The notes below the pieces were generated by a model. It was given only the letters and a program-made list of their open reading frames with translations, searched no databases and had not been told where the DNA came from. A stretch of 5,458 bases of DNA from Saprospiraceae bacterium. Its GTDB lineage: Bacteria; Bacteroidota; Bacteroidia; Chitinophagales; Saprospiraceae. The stretch covers positions 1 through 5,458 of the forward strand of contig JAJDFU010000542.1 in the NCBI GenBank assembly GCA_020528935.1, read 5' to 3'. Made by a program: the position numbers and the translations under genes. Numbering within the stretch: the first letter of the stretch is position 1; each line of letters starts with the position of its first letter. Below, in pieces: positions 1 through 5,458 of the stretch.

Positions 1-111
1 GGGCTCGGGCGGGAAACGGGTGTGCACGCGCCCGCCGTGCTTGCCGGAAGACAGGTCCTCTTCGATGATCTGTTCGATGAAATTGAGCGATTCCTTGGTT
101 TCCTGACTCAT
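1..111 (-). CDS. glnS: Glutaminyl-tRNA synthetase, N-terminal fragment (truncated by window edge)
   Basis: This is the first 37 codons of a glutaminyl-tRNA synthetase, the cytoplasmic class I enzyme that charges tRNA-Gln with glutamine. The start is the ATG read on the minus strand at 111-109. The peptide opens MSQETKESLNFIEQIIEEDL and ends in RVHTRFPPEP at the window edge. The pattern (L)NFI..II..DL..GKH.GRV.TRFPPEP is the conserved N-terminal signature of bacterial GlnRS and lies just before the HIGH motif (normally NGYLHIGHA), which would fall outside the window. The start is 17 bases after the argS stop. An AAGGA purine run at 124-128 lies 12 bases before the ATG and could act as a slightly distant ribosome binding site. 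The spacing suggests co-transcription with argS. The identification is firm despite the short fragment; whether the rest of the gene is intact cannot be seen. Confidence 0.9.
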   Translation of the reverse strand, partial: MSQETKESLNFIEQIIEEDLSSGKHGGRVHTRFPPEP

Positions 112-128
112 ACTCGCGTTCGTTCCTT

Positions 129-1973
129 TTACATGCGTTCGGGCATATCGATACCCAGCAGGTCCATCCCGTTGCGCAGTACGCGGGCTATCGCCGTACT
201 CAGCTGCAGCCGGAAGGCCTTCGCCGCTTCCGATTCGGCACGCAGGATGGAGTGGTCGTGATAAAATTTGTGGTAGGCCTTGGCCAGATCGTAGCAGTAG
301 TTGGCCACTTCCGACGGATCGTAGGCCGCGGCGGCCTCCGCGATCACTTCCGGAAAGGCGTACAGCCGGGCGATCAGATCGCGTTCATCCGGCAACAGTT
401 GCGCATAGCCCGTTGCGGCCTCCGCATTGAGCGCGCCGGCCTTGCGCAGCACCGACTGAATGCGCACATAGGCATTCTGCACATACGGGCCCGTCTGCCC
501 CTGCAGATCCACCGATTCCCTGGGGTTGAACACCATGCGCTTCTGCGGATGCACCTTGACGATAAAAAACTTGAGTGCCGCCAGCCCGACTTTCCGGACG
601 ACCGCTTCCTGTTCTTCCGGACTCAGATCGGCCAGCGTACCCCGTTCCAGGCTGTTTTTCCGGGCTTCTTCGATCACTTCGGCGATGAGGTCGTCGGCAT
701 CCACGACCGTGCCCTCGCGCGATTTCATTTTGCCGGTGGGCAGATCCACCATGCCGTACGACAGGTGATGCAGGCCATCGGCGTAGGGCTCTTCCAGGCG
801 CTTCAGGATCTCGAACAAGACCTGGAAGTGATAGTTCTGTTCGTCGCCTACCACGTACACCATGCGGCGGGCGCCGTAGTCTTCGTACCGCATGCGCGCC
901 GTACCCAGGTCCTGGGTCATGTACACAGAGGTGCCATCCCGGCGCAGCAACAGCTTTTCATCCAGCTTGGCGTCCGTCAGATCTACCCAGACCGAGCCGT
1001 CGTCCTTGCGGAAAAAGATCTCCCGCTCCAGCCCTTCCGCTACGATGTCCTTGCCGGAGAGGTAGGTATCGGACTCGTAATAGGTCTTGTGGAAATCCAC
1101 GCCGAGCTGGTCATAGGTTTGGTCAAACCCTTCGTATACCCAGCTGTTCATTTGCTTCCACAGCGCCACCGTATCGGGTTCGCCGGCCTCCCACTTCAGG
1201 AGCATATCGCGGGCTTCTGCACCCAATGGGGAGTGCTCGTTGAAGTAGGTGTTCTTGAAGGCCTTGAAGAAGTCTTCCTCCCCCTGACCTTCTTTCCGGT
1301 TCGCGCGGAGCACGGCCTGTCCGGCCTCGCTTTGCTGCCAGGCCCGGTATTCCTCCCGGAATTTTTGCTCGAACAGCACGTAGTACCTGCCCACAAAGTG
1401 GTCGCCTTTGATCCCGGCAGACTCCGGGGTGGCGCCCCGGCCGAATTTCTGCCAGGCGAGCATGCTCTTGCAAATGGCAATACCCCGGTCGTTCACGATC
1501 TGTACGCGAACGACCTCGTAGCCCAGGGCCTCGAACAGGCGGGAGACCGACCAGCCCAGCAAAATATTGCGGATGTGCCCCAGGTGCAGGGGCTTGTTGG
1601 TGTTGGGCGAGGAAAACTCCACCATGAAGCGCTCGTCCCGGGCGGGCTGCAGGCCGTAGCTTTCATCCCGGTACACATCCTCCAGAAAGCGGCGCCAGTA
1701 CGCATCGCTGATGGAGAGATTGAGAAAGCCCTTGATCACGTTGAAATGCGTGACCGTATCGAGGCGATCCTGCAACCACTGCCCCAGCTCGGCGCCGATC
1801 TCTTCCGGTTTCTTGCGGGCCAGGCGGGTGAAGGGAAAGACTACCACGGTGTAGTCTCCTTCGAATTCCTTGCGGGTGGGGCTGAGGGTCACCTGAGCGG
1901 CATCTACCTCCTTCCCGTACAGGTCCCGTATTCCGTCCAGGACCCCCTGTTCCAGTGTTTGCACTATGGACAT
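129..1973 (-). CDS. argS: Arginyl-tRNA synthetase
   Basis: Cytoplasmic class I enzyme that attaches arginine to tRNA-Arg using ATP. The product is 614 residues, close to the usual bacterial length. Domains in order: an N-terminal Add-1-type domain (about 1-105, with NVIKGFLNL at 78-86); the Rossmann catalytic core with the HIGH motif as HLGH at 130-133 in a PNTNKPLHLGHIRN context; an insertion of roughly residues 175-290 within the core; the KMSKS-equivalent loop as KMKSREGT at 415-422; and the C-terminal DALR anticodon-binding domain, beginning with GPYVQNAYVRIQS near 495-507 and ending GMDLLGIDMPERM. The frame extends upstream to an ATG at 2015, but MSIVQTLEQG at 1973 matches the family start, and the longer start would lie upstream of the predicted transcription start. 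GGGAG lies 1 base before the ATG, too close for a good ribosome binding site. It probably forms a dicistronic unit with glnS. Confidence 0.97.
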   Translation of the reverse strand: MSIVQTLEQGVLDGIRDLYGKEVDAAQVTLSPTRKEFEGDYTVVVFPFTRLARKKPEEIGAELGQWLQDRLDTVTHFNVIKGFLNLSISDAYWRRFLEDVYRDESYGLQPARDERFMVEFSSPNTNKPLHLGHIRNILLGWSVSRLFEALGYEVVRVQIVNDRGIAICKSMLAWQKFGRGATPESAGIKGDHFVGRYYVLFEQKFREEYRAWQQSEAGQAVLRANRKEGQGEEDFFKAFKNTYFNEHSPLGAEARDMLLKWEAGEPDTVALWKQMNSWVYEGFDQTYDQLGVDFHKTYYESDTYLSGKDIVAEGLEREIFFRKDDGSVWVDLTDAKLDEKLLLRRDGTSVYMTQDLGTARMRYEDYGARRMVYVVGDEQNYHFQVLFEILKRLEEPYADGLHHLSYGMVDLPTGKMKSREGTVVDADDLIAEVIEEARKNSLERGTLADLSPEEQEAVVRKVGLAALKFFIVKVHPQKRMVFNPRESVDLQGQTGPYVQNAYVRIQSVLRKAGALNAEAATGYAQLLPDERDLIARLYAFPEVIAEAAAAYDPSEVANYCYDLAKAYHKFYHDHSILRAESEAAKAFRLQLSTAIARVLRNGMDLLGIDMPERM

Positions 1974-2001
1974 ACTCCCTTGTTCGGTCGTTCGAAAGCC
2001 A

Positions 2002-2009
2002 CAAAGGTA
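2002..2009 (-). promoter_or_regulatory. Candidate Bacteroidota -7 promoter element for argS-glnS
   Basis: Read on the minus strand, these bases are TACCTTTG, an exact match to the Bacteroidota -7 consensus TAnnTTTG. Transcription would begin a few bases downstream, near 1996-1998, giving a leader of about 25 bases before the argS ATG at 1973. No clear TTG/TTTG -33 element is present at the usual spacing upstream, so the match rests on the -7 element and its position. It lies in the 157-base gap between rsmD and argS, which suggests argS-glnS can be transcribed separately from the upstream operon. Confidence 0.5.
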
Positions 2010-2081
2010 GGACAAATCGCGCGAGAAAGCAGCGCGGCCGGGGCCGGGAAATAGGAGCGGAGGTTCGCCATGGAGGGCAGC

Positions 2082-2107
2082 GGAAGTGTTCCCGGTTTCC
2101 GGGTTTT
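2082..2107. repeat. Two adjacent small inverted repeats in the rsmD-argS gap
   Basis: On the plus strand GGAA-GTG-TTCC (2082-2092) runs directly into CCCGG-TTT-CCGGG (2091-2103), followed by TTTT (2104-2107). The second stem has five G/C pairs with a 3-base loop. A T-run follows only on the plus strand, where no gene is being transcribed. On the minus strand, which carries rsmD and argS, there is no T-run after the stem, so it is not a standard terminator for rsmD. It could be a weak bidirectional stop or chance; it is short. Confidence 0.3.
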
Positions 2108-2130
2108 CGGTTGTTCCGCCTCAATCCTTC

Positions 2131-2694
2131 CTATCCCTCCGCTTCTTCATTGCCGGGCTGCAGGAAAAAGGAAAAGTAGGTCTTGCCGTAGGTGCGCAAC
2201 TGCCAAAAGCGGGGATGGTCTTCAAAATCGTGGTGGGGATTGTGCTCCAGCACCAGCCAGCCACCGGGCCGGAGCAGGCCGTGACCGAAGATCTCATCGG
2301 GGATGGTATCCAGAGTGGGCAAGGGATAGGGCGGCCCGGCAAAGATGTAATCGAACTGTTCCGAACACTGGGCAATGAAGCGAAAGACATCGCTGCGGAC
2401 GATCCGGAGGTGAGCGCTGACCCCCAGGGTATCAGCCGTTTGCTTCACAAAATTTACGCAGCCCGGAAAGTTGTCGACATAAGTGACGTCGGTGCATCCC
2501 CGCGAAAGGAACTCGTAGGAATGGGCGCCGGTACCGCCAAAGAGGTCCAGCATTTTCACCTCCGGGAAATCCAGGTGGTTTTGCAGGATGTTGAACAGCC
2601 CTTCCCGGGCAAAGTCGGTCGTGGGTCGCGTAGGCCATTTGTCCGCCGGCGGGTTGAAGCGGCGCCCCTTGAATTGGCCGGAAATAATGCGCAT
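2131..2694 (-). CDS. rsmD: RsmD-family 16S rRNA (guanine-N2) methyltransferase with altered motif IV
   Basis: SAM-dependent methyltransferase of the RsmD family, which makes m2G966 (E. coli numbering) in 16S rRNA during 30S assembly. The product is 187 residues, typical for the family. It opens MRIISGQFKGRRF, the conserved RsmD start, then RPTTDFAREGLFNIL (23-37). SAM-binding motif I is LDLFGGTGAHSYEFLSRG (49-66), followed by the acidic end of strand 2 at YVD (72-74). Motif IV, normally D/NPPY, reads IFAGPPYPL (117-125): glycine at 120 replaces the expected acidic or amide residue (codon GGG). Next come LLRPGGWLVLEH (140-151) and a C-terminal YGKTYFSFF strand. The ATG lies 3 bases after the stop of the DUF3822 gene, so translation is probably coupled; no Shine-Dalgarno is evident. 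The family assignment is firm, but activity is less certain because of the motif IV change. Confidence 0.93.
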   Translation of the reverse strand: MRIISGQFKGRRFNPPADKWPTRPTTDFAREGLFNILQNHLDFPEVKMLDLFGGTGAHSYEFLSRGCTDVTYVDNFPGCVNFVKQTADTLGVSAHLRIVRSDVFRFIAQCSEQFDYIFAGPPYPLPTLDTIPDEIFGHGLLRPGGWLVLEHNPHHDFEDHPRFWQLRTYGKTYFSFFLQPGNEEAEG

Positions 2695-2697
2695 GGA

Positions 2698-3513
2698 TCA
2701 AAAGCTTAGATGGAGGAGGTCGAAATACCAATGGGCAGCCTTGGCGCCCAGTATCTTGGCGGGAAAGGGTGCATCCGACAGGCGCGGCTCGGTCAGGTAG
2801 GGCGAAAGGGCCTGAAAATAAAGACCGGCCGGATCGATGCGGCCGCTGATGTGTAAGGGCAGCCGGGCCGGGGAGACGCCCATATGGTCGTACAGCAGCA
2901 AGACGTAATACACTGCATCTTCCGGGGATCGCGCCGGAAAGAGGTTGCAGTATTTGAGCTGTGCATTTTCCAGCGCGCCCAGCCAGATGGATTCGCGCAG
3001 GAAATGCGCGTGCAGGTGAGGTTCGTCTGCGGCAATGCCTTGCCCGTGAATGGCGCGGAGAAGAACGGAGGACAGGTGCTGAACCTCCTGTGCGCCGGGC
3101 AGATGGGCCATGGCCCGGCTCAGGACAGCGGGATGCAGAAATACGTTTACCGTATCCAGGGCCGGGAGCTCGTTGGTCAGCAGCTCGTCCTCGGGCAGGA
3201 CCGGCGTGAGGTGCTGCAGGTACGTTTCCTTTTCGCCCTCCCTAAAAAGCCGCCGGGGTATGAAGGTGTGCTTGGGGTGGATCAGGGCGCGGCGAACTTC
3301 GCGGTAGGGAGTCTGAAGGCTGGCTTCGCGGGCAAAGAGCCCGGGCAGCTCCTCCGGGGATTCCAATTCGCATTCTTTCAACAGCCATATTCGATTGCTT
3401 CGATCCGATACCATCCATGCAAAACTGTCCATCCCGTAGAGGATGGACAGTTTATTTTCCGGATCGATCTGTCCGGAAAAACCGGCTTCTATGAACTCAA
3501 AGCTTACTCCCAA
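2698..3513 (-). CDS. DUF3822 family protein
   Basis: A 271-residue protein that I recognise as the Bacteroidota-specific DUF3822 family, commonly encoded just upstream of rsmD. Its function is unknown. Visible features are an N-terminal strand pattern (SFEFIEAGFSG, then KLSILYGMDSFAWMVSD at 21-37), a long middle segment with several helices, and a C-terminal half with HLHAHFLRESIWLGA (166-180), LKYCNLFPARSPEDAVYYVL (186-205) and LPLHISGRIDPAGLYFQALS (218-237). This two-lobed pattern of repeated strands and a late G-rich turn is reminiscent of actin-like ATPase folds (PilM/FtsA type), but that is inference only. There is no signal peptide or membrane segment. The only usable start preserving the family N-terminus is TTG at 3513: in this frame a TGA at 3543-3541 closes the ORF ten codons upstream and no ATG or GTG intervenes. 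The gene overlaps the upstream gene by 10 bases. Confidence 0.85.
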   Translation of the reverse strand: MGVSFEFIEAGFSGQIDPENKLSILYGMDSFAWMVSDRSNRIWLLKECELESPEELPGLFAREASLQTPYREVRRALIHPKHTFIPRRLFREGEKETYLQHLTPVLPEDELLTNELPALDTVNVFLHPAVLSRAMAHLPGAQEVQHLSSVLLRAIHGQGIAADEPHLHAHFLRESIWLGALENAQLKYCNLFPARSPEDAVYYVLLLYDHMGVSPARLPLHISGRIDPAGLYFQALSPYLTEPRLSDAPFPAKILGAKAAHWYFDLLHLSF

Positions 3514-4091
3514 TTGCCGGCCAGTTTCGGTGTGTTTAGGTCACCAAATTTGATGACGCTGTTCGGATCATACGATTGATCATAGCGGGCATAAGAAGGA
3601 TCGGCGTATTTGCCCATGAACACATTGCGCGGCGTACCCACTTCGACCACGTTGACCTTCGTGCTCTGGTAAATGGTCGTATCGGCCTGGATATCGAAGG
3701 TTTTGCCTCCACTGAACGGAATATAGGGCAGCGAATCCAGCGTGCTTAGGGCGAGCGCGTTCAGCACGCTGTCGTAAGCCGCCCGGTACGTCGTATCGTA
3801 GGAGATCTCGCCGATGTAGTTGGGATCATCGGGGTCGCCGATCACCTTGACGATGCGGAAGCTGTCGTTTTTCAACACGTAAGTAAGGGAATCAAACGAG
3901 CCCGCGAAGGAACCGGTGATATCCCGGTAATACTCCTGCGCCGAGCGTATTTGACGCAATTTGTCGATCACGGCGCGTTCGCGCTTCTCCCGTTCTGCCT
4001 TAAAGGCTATGGGCTCCTCAATGCTCTTGTACAACACCCAAAGCAAGAGGCAGATAATGACAAAAAGGGCCAGGTTGACGGCGATTCTCAT
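3504..4091 (-). CDS. Membrane-anchored protein of unknown function, single N-terminal TM helix
   Basis: I do not recognise a named family. The product is 195 residues from the ATG at 4091. An in-frame GTG at 4160 would add 23 polar residues before the hydrophobic segment and is unlikely. Residues about 5-22 form one membrane helix (NLALFVIICLLLWVLYKS). A charged, probably helical stretch follows (FKAEREKRERAVIDKLRQIR, 30-49), then AQEYYRDITGSFAGSFDSL (51-69). The rest is polar, rich in Asp, Ser, Thr and Tyr, and ends KLAGNWE. The layout of a TM helix, charged helix and then small domain recalls pseudopilins, but the prepilin peptidase site (G/A-F-T-L-x-E) is absent, so it is probably an uncleaved signal anchor. 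Charge placement does not settle topology; the C-terminal composition favours an exported domain. It lies between bactofilin and DUF3822 genes, overlapping the latter by 10 bases. Confidence 0.85.
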   Translation of the reverse strand: MRIAVNLALFVIICLLLWVLYKSIEEPIAFKAEREKRERAVIDKLRQIRSAQEYYRDITGSFAGSFDSLTYVLKNDSFRIVKVIGDPDDPNYIGEISYDTTYRAAYDSVLNALALSTLDSLPYIPFSGGKTFDIQADTTIYQSTKVNVVEVGTPRNVFMGKYADPSYARYDQSYDPNSVIKFGDLNTPKLAGNWE

Positions 4092-4177
4092 GTTCTCGGT
4101 TTGTTTTATGAAAGTGAATTTCGTTGCGTGTTGTCCAAAGCCCAAACCGTGCTTTAACACAGAACAGATACTACGAA
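4092..4177. other. 86-base spacer between bactofilin and membrane-protein genes
   Basis: No convincing promoter (TAnnTTTG), terminator hairpin or small ORF was found on either strand. The minus-strand sequence just before the downstream ATG is A-rich (CATAAAACAAACC), as is common in Bacteroidota leaders that lack a Shine-Dalgarno. The genes on either side probably share one transcript, although this is the longest gap inside the proposed operon. Confidence 0.4.
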
Positions 4178-4561
4178 TTAGCTGCCGGTTACGATCTTGC
4201 TGTTCCCCTCAAAGGTAGCGCCCTGTTCGATGTGCAGGGTTCCCGACTGTACATCACCGGTAATCGCGCCGCTTTCCGTCAAATGCAACAAGCCTTTAAC
4301 CCTTACATTTCCCGTGATCCGGCCCATGATGACCGCTTCGCCGACCTCCACATTGCCGATTATGCGACCCTGACTTCCCAGCACCAGCTTGCGCTCACAT
4401 CTCAGGTCGCCCTCGATCGCCCCATCCATACGGATGCTTTCCCTGGAAAAAAGGTTGCCTTCGAGTCGCGTGCCGGAGGAAATGATGCAAGTAGAATCGG
4501 CATCCCTGCCAGGAACACCGTTGAGGTTTTCCGTTTTTCGTTTCTTGGTCGGTATGGCCAT
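4178..4561 (-). CDS. Bactofilin (polymer-forming cytoskeletal protein)
   Basis: A 127-residue bactofilin. These proteins self-assemble without nucleotide into filaments, usually at the inner face of the membrane, and scaffold cell-wall enzymes, stalk or shape factors, or chromosome-positioning systems. The short N-terminal tail is basic and polar (MAIPTKKRKTENLNG). The bactofilin beta-helix follows from about residue 24 to 123 and shows repeated six-residue-like rungs with G at turn positions: GTRLEGNLFSRESIRMDG, GDLRCERKLVLG, GRIIGNVEVGEAVIMGRITG, NVRVKGLLHLTESGAITGDV, then SGTLHIEQGATFEGN. The C-terminal tail is only a few residues (SKIVTGS). The length and domain layout are typical. It is the first gene of the proposed operon with the membrane protein, DUF3822 and rsmD, which suggests it may scaffold the membrane protein. 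The family assignment is firm; the specific role is unknown. Confidence 0.93.
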   Translation of the reverse strand: MAIPTKKRKTENLNGVPGRDADSTCIISSGTRLEGNLFSRESIRMDGAIEGDLRCERKLVLGSQGRIIGNVEVGEAVIMGRITGNVRVKGLLHLTESGAITGDVQSGTLHIEQGATFEGNSKIVTGS

Positions 4562-4619
4562 GCGAACTGTGGGGTTTAGGCGCCGTTCCCTTATCGGAAA
4601 GGGCCGTAACTTCGCGCTT

Positions 4620-4648
4620 CAAATATAGTCTTTTCGTCTAACTCGCAA
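4620..4648 (-). promoter_or_regulatory. Candidate Bacteroidota promoter for the bactofilin operon
   Basis: Read on the minus strand, 4627-4620 is TATATTTG, an exact match to the -7 consensus TAnnTTTG, preceded 18 bases upstream by TTG (4648-4646) in the -33 position. Transcription would start near 4614-4616, giving a leader of about 53 bases before the bactofilin ATG at 4561. The -33 element lies 2-4 bases before the tsaD start codon on the other strand, so the two divergent genes share very compact control DNA. Both elements at near-standard spacing make this the best promoter candidate in the window. Confidence 0.6.
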
Positions 4649-4650
4649 GC

Positions 4651-5458
4651 ATGGGTGTCGTGATTTTGGGAATTGAAAGCTCCTGCGACGATACGGCTGC
4701 TGCCGTCTGGGCGGGCGATCGCCTGCTCAGCAATGCCGTAGCCAGCCAGGAGATGCACGGGCAATACGGGGGCGTGGTGCCCGAGGTGGCCTCCCGGGCC
4801 CATCAGGAAAAGATCGTGCCCGTCGTGGATAAGGCCCTGAAACAGGCCGGACTGTCAGTTCGGGAGCTGGATGCCGTAGCCGTCACCCGAGGACCGGGCC
4901 TGCTGGGCGCTCTGATCGTAGGCGTGTCGTTTGCCAAAGCCCTGGCCCTGAGCCTGGATGTTCCCCTCATCGAGGTCAACCACATGGAAGCCCATGTACT
5001 GGCCCACTTCATTGAGCCGCCCCGGCCCCGCTTTCCCTTCCTCTGCCTTACGGTGTCGGGTGGTCATACCCAGATCCTGCGGGTGACCGACCACCTGGCC
5101 ATGGAGCAACTGGGCCAAACCCTGGACGATGCCGCCGGTGAAGCCTTCGACAAAACGGGCAAGCTGTTGGGCCTCCCCTACCCGGCCGGCCCCCAGATCG
5201 ACCGTCTCGCCCGCCGGGGCAGCCCCCGCTTCGACTTTCCCGAACCGCAGATCCCGGACCTGAACTTCAGCTTCAGCGGCCTGAAAACGGCCATCCTGTA
5301 TTTCCTGAACCGGGAACTGAACAACGATCCCGACTTCATCGAAAAGAACCGGGCCGACATCTGCGCCACCGTACAGGCCCGCACAGTACCTATTTTATGC
5401 ACCAAACTGATCAAGGCCTCGGAAAACACCGGACTCCCCCCGACAGCCACACCTGGGG
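4651..5458 (+). CDS. tsaD: tRNA N6-adenosine threonylcarbamoyltransferase TsaD, 3' end cut off by window edge
   Basis: TsaD (also Gcp/YgjD) transfers the threonylcarbamoyl group from TC-AMP to A37 of ANN-decoding tRNAs, working with TsaB and TsaE in bacteria. The window holds 269 codons plus one base of a protein usually near 335-345 residues. The ASKHA-fold markers are in place: GIESSCDDTAAAV (7-19), the metal-binding HMEAH with His111 and His115 (same numbering as E. coli), VSGGHTQI (135-142), LDDAAGEAFDK (158-168), YPAGP (177-181) and NFSFSGLKTA (205-214). The ATG at 4651 gives the expected N-terminus; there is no Shine-Dalgarno. The last visible residues, TGLPPTATPG, sit where the family has a (V/A)AIAGGV-like motif, so the 3' end may contain base errors or real divergence. 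The gene is divergent from the bactofilin gene, with 89 bases between the starts. Confidence 0.96.
   Translation, partial: MGVVILGIESSCDDTAAAVWAGDRLLSNAVASQEMHGQYGGVVPEVASRAHQEKIVPVVDKALKQAGLSVRELDAVAVTRGPGLLGALIVGVSFAKALALSLDVPLIEVNHMEAHVLAHFIEPPRPRFPFLCLTVSGGHTQILRVTDHLAMEQLGQTLDDAAGEAFDKTGKLLGLPYPAGPQIDRLARRGSPRFDFPEPQIPDLNFSFSGLKTAILYFLNRELNNDPDFIEKNRADICATVQARTVPILCTKLIKASENTGLPPTATPG

Noticed and set aside
1974..2015. 14-residue N-terminal extension of ArgS from the ATG at 2015
   Set aside because: The extension has no counterpart in the family as I know it and overlaps the predicted -7 promoter element, so the ATG at 1973 is preferred.
252..2054. Plus-strand open frame of 600 codons opposite argS
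   Set aside because: It lies almost wholly antisense to a clear, full-length argS; its translation shows no recognisable domain and looks like the codon-bias shadow of a GC-rich gene.
2086..3579. Plus-strand open frames of about 200-230 codons opposite rsmD and the DUF3822 gene
   Set aside because: They are antisense to recognised genes, have no family-like motifs, and have no start context better than chance.
3504..4091. Membrane protein as a type IV pilin or pseudopilin
   Set aside because: There is no prepilin peptidase cleavage site and no Glu at position 5 of a mature N-terminus; only the overall layout is similar.
4092..4160. 23-residue extension of the membrane protein from GTG at 4160
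   Set aside because: It would place a polar tail before the signal-anchor helix; the ATG at 4091 gives a standard short N-terminus directly before the hydrophobic segment.
4607..4614. TAACTTCG on the plus strand as a -7 element for tsaD
   Set aside because: It has one mismatch to TAnnTTTG and no TTG at the expected -33 position, so it is too weak to annotate, although its position relative to the tsaD start is plausible.

Overview
The window looks like ordinary chromosomal DNA from a high-GC member of the Bacteroidota, possibly Saprospiria/Lewinella-like (the class is inference). The grounds are a DUF3822 gene directly upstream of rsmD, Bacteroidota-style ArgS and TsaD sequences, weak or absent Shine-Dalgarno sites at most starts, and two matches to the Bacteroidota -7 promoter element TAnnTTTG, each just upstream of a gene. 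No mobile element, CRISPR array, tRNA or rRNA was seen.

Layout. Six genes lie on the minus strand. Reading in their direction, from high to low coordinates, they are: a bactofilin (4561-4178); an unnamed 195-residue protein with one membrane segment (4091-3504); a DUF3822 protein (3513-2698) that overlaps the previous gene and appears to start at TTG; the 16S rRNA methyltransferase gene rsmD (2694-2131), 3 bases further on; then, after a 157-base gap with its own promoter candidate, argS (1973-129); and 17 bases later glnS, of which only the first 37 codons are present (111-1). On the plus strand tsaD starts at 4651 and runs off the right edge, divergent from the bactofilin gene.

How the genes relate. 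Most of the window serves translation: two aminoacyl-tRNA synthetases (Arg, Gln), a 16S rRNA methyltransferase, and the ligase subunit that makes t6A37 on tRNAs. The exception is the bactofilin / membrane-anchored protein / DUF3822 trio, which is packed into what reads as one operon with rsmD and suggests a small envelope- or cytoskeleton-linked module of unknown function. The main oddities are an RsmD whose catalytic motif IV reads GPPY instead of D/NPPY, a TTG start overlapping the upstream stop, a promoter for the bactofilin operon embedded in the tsaD leader, and a tsaD 3' end whose last codons depart from the family consensus in a way that may reflect errors at the sequence edge.
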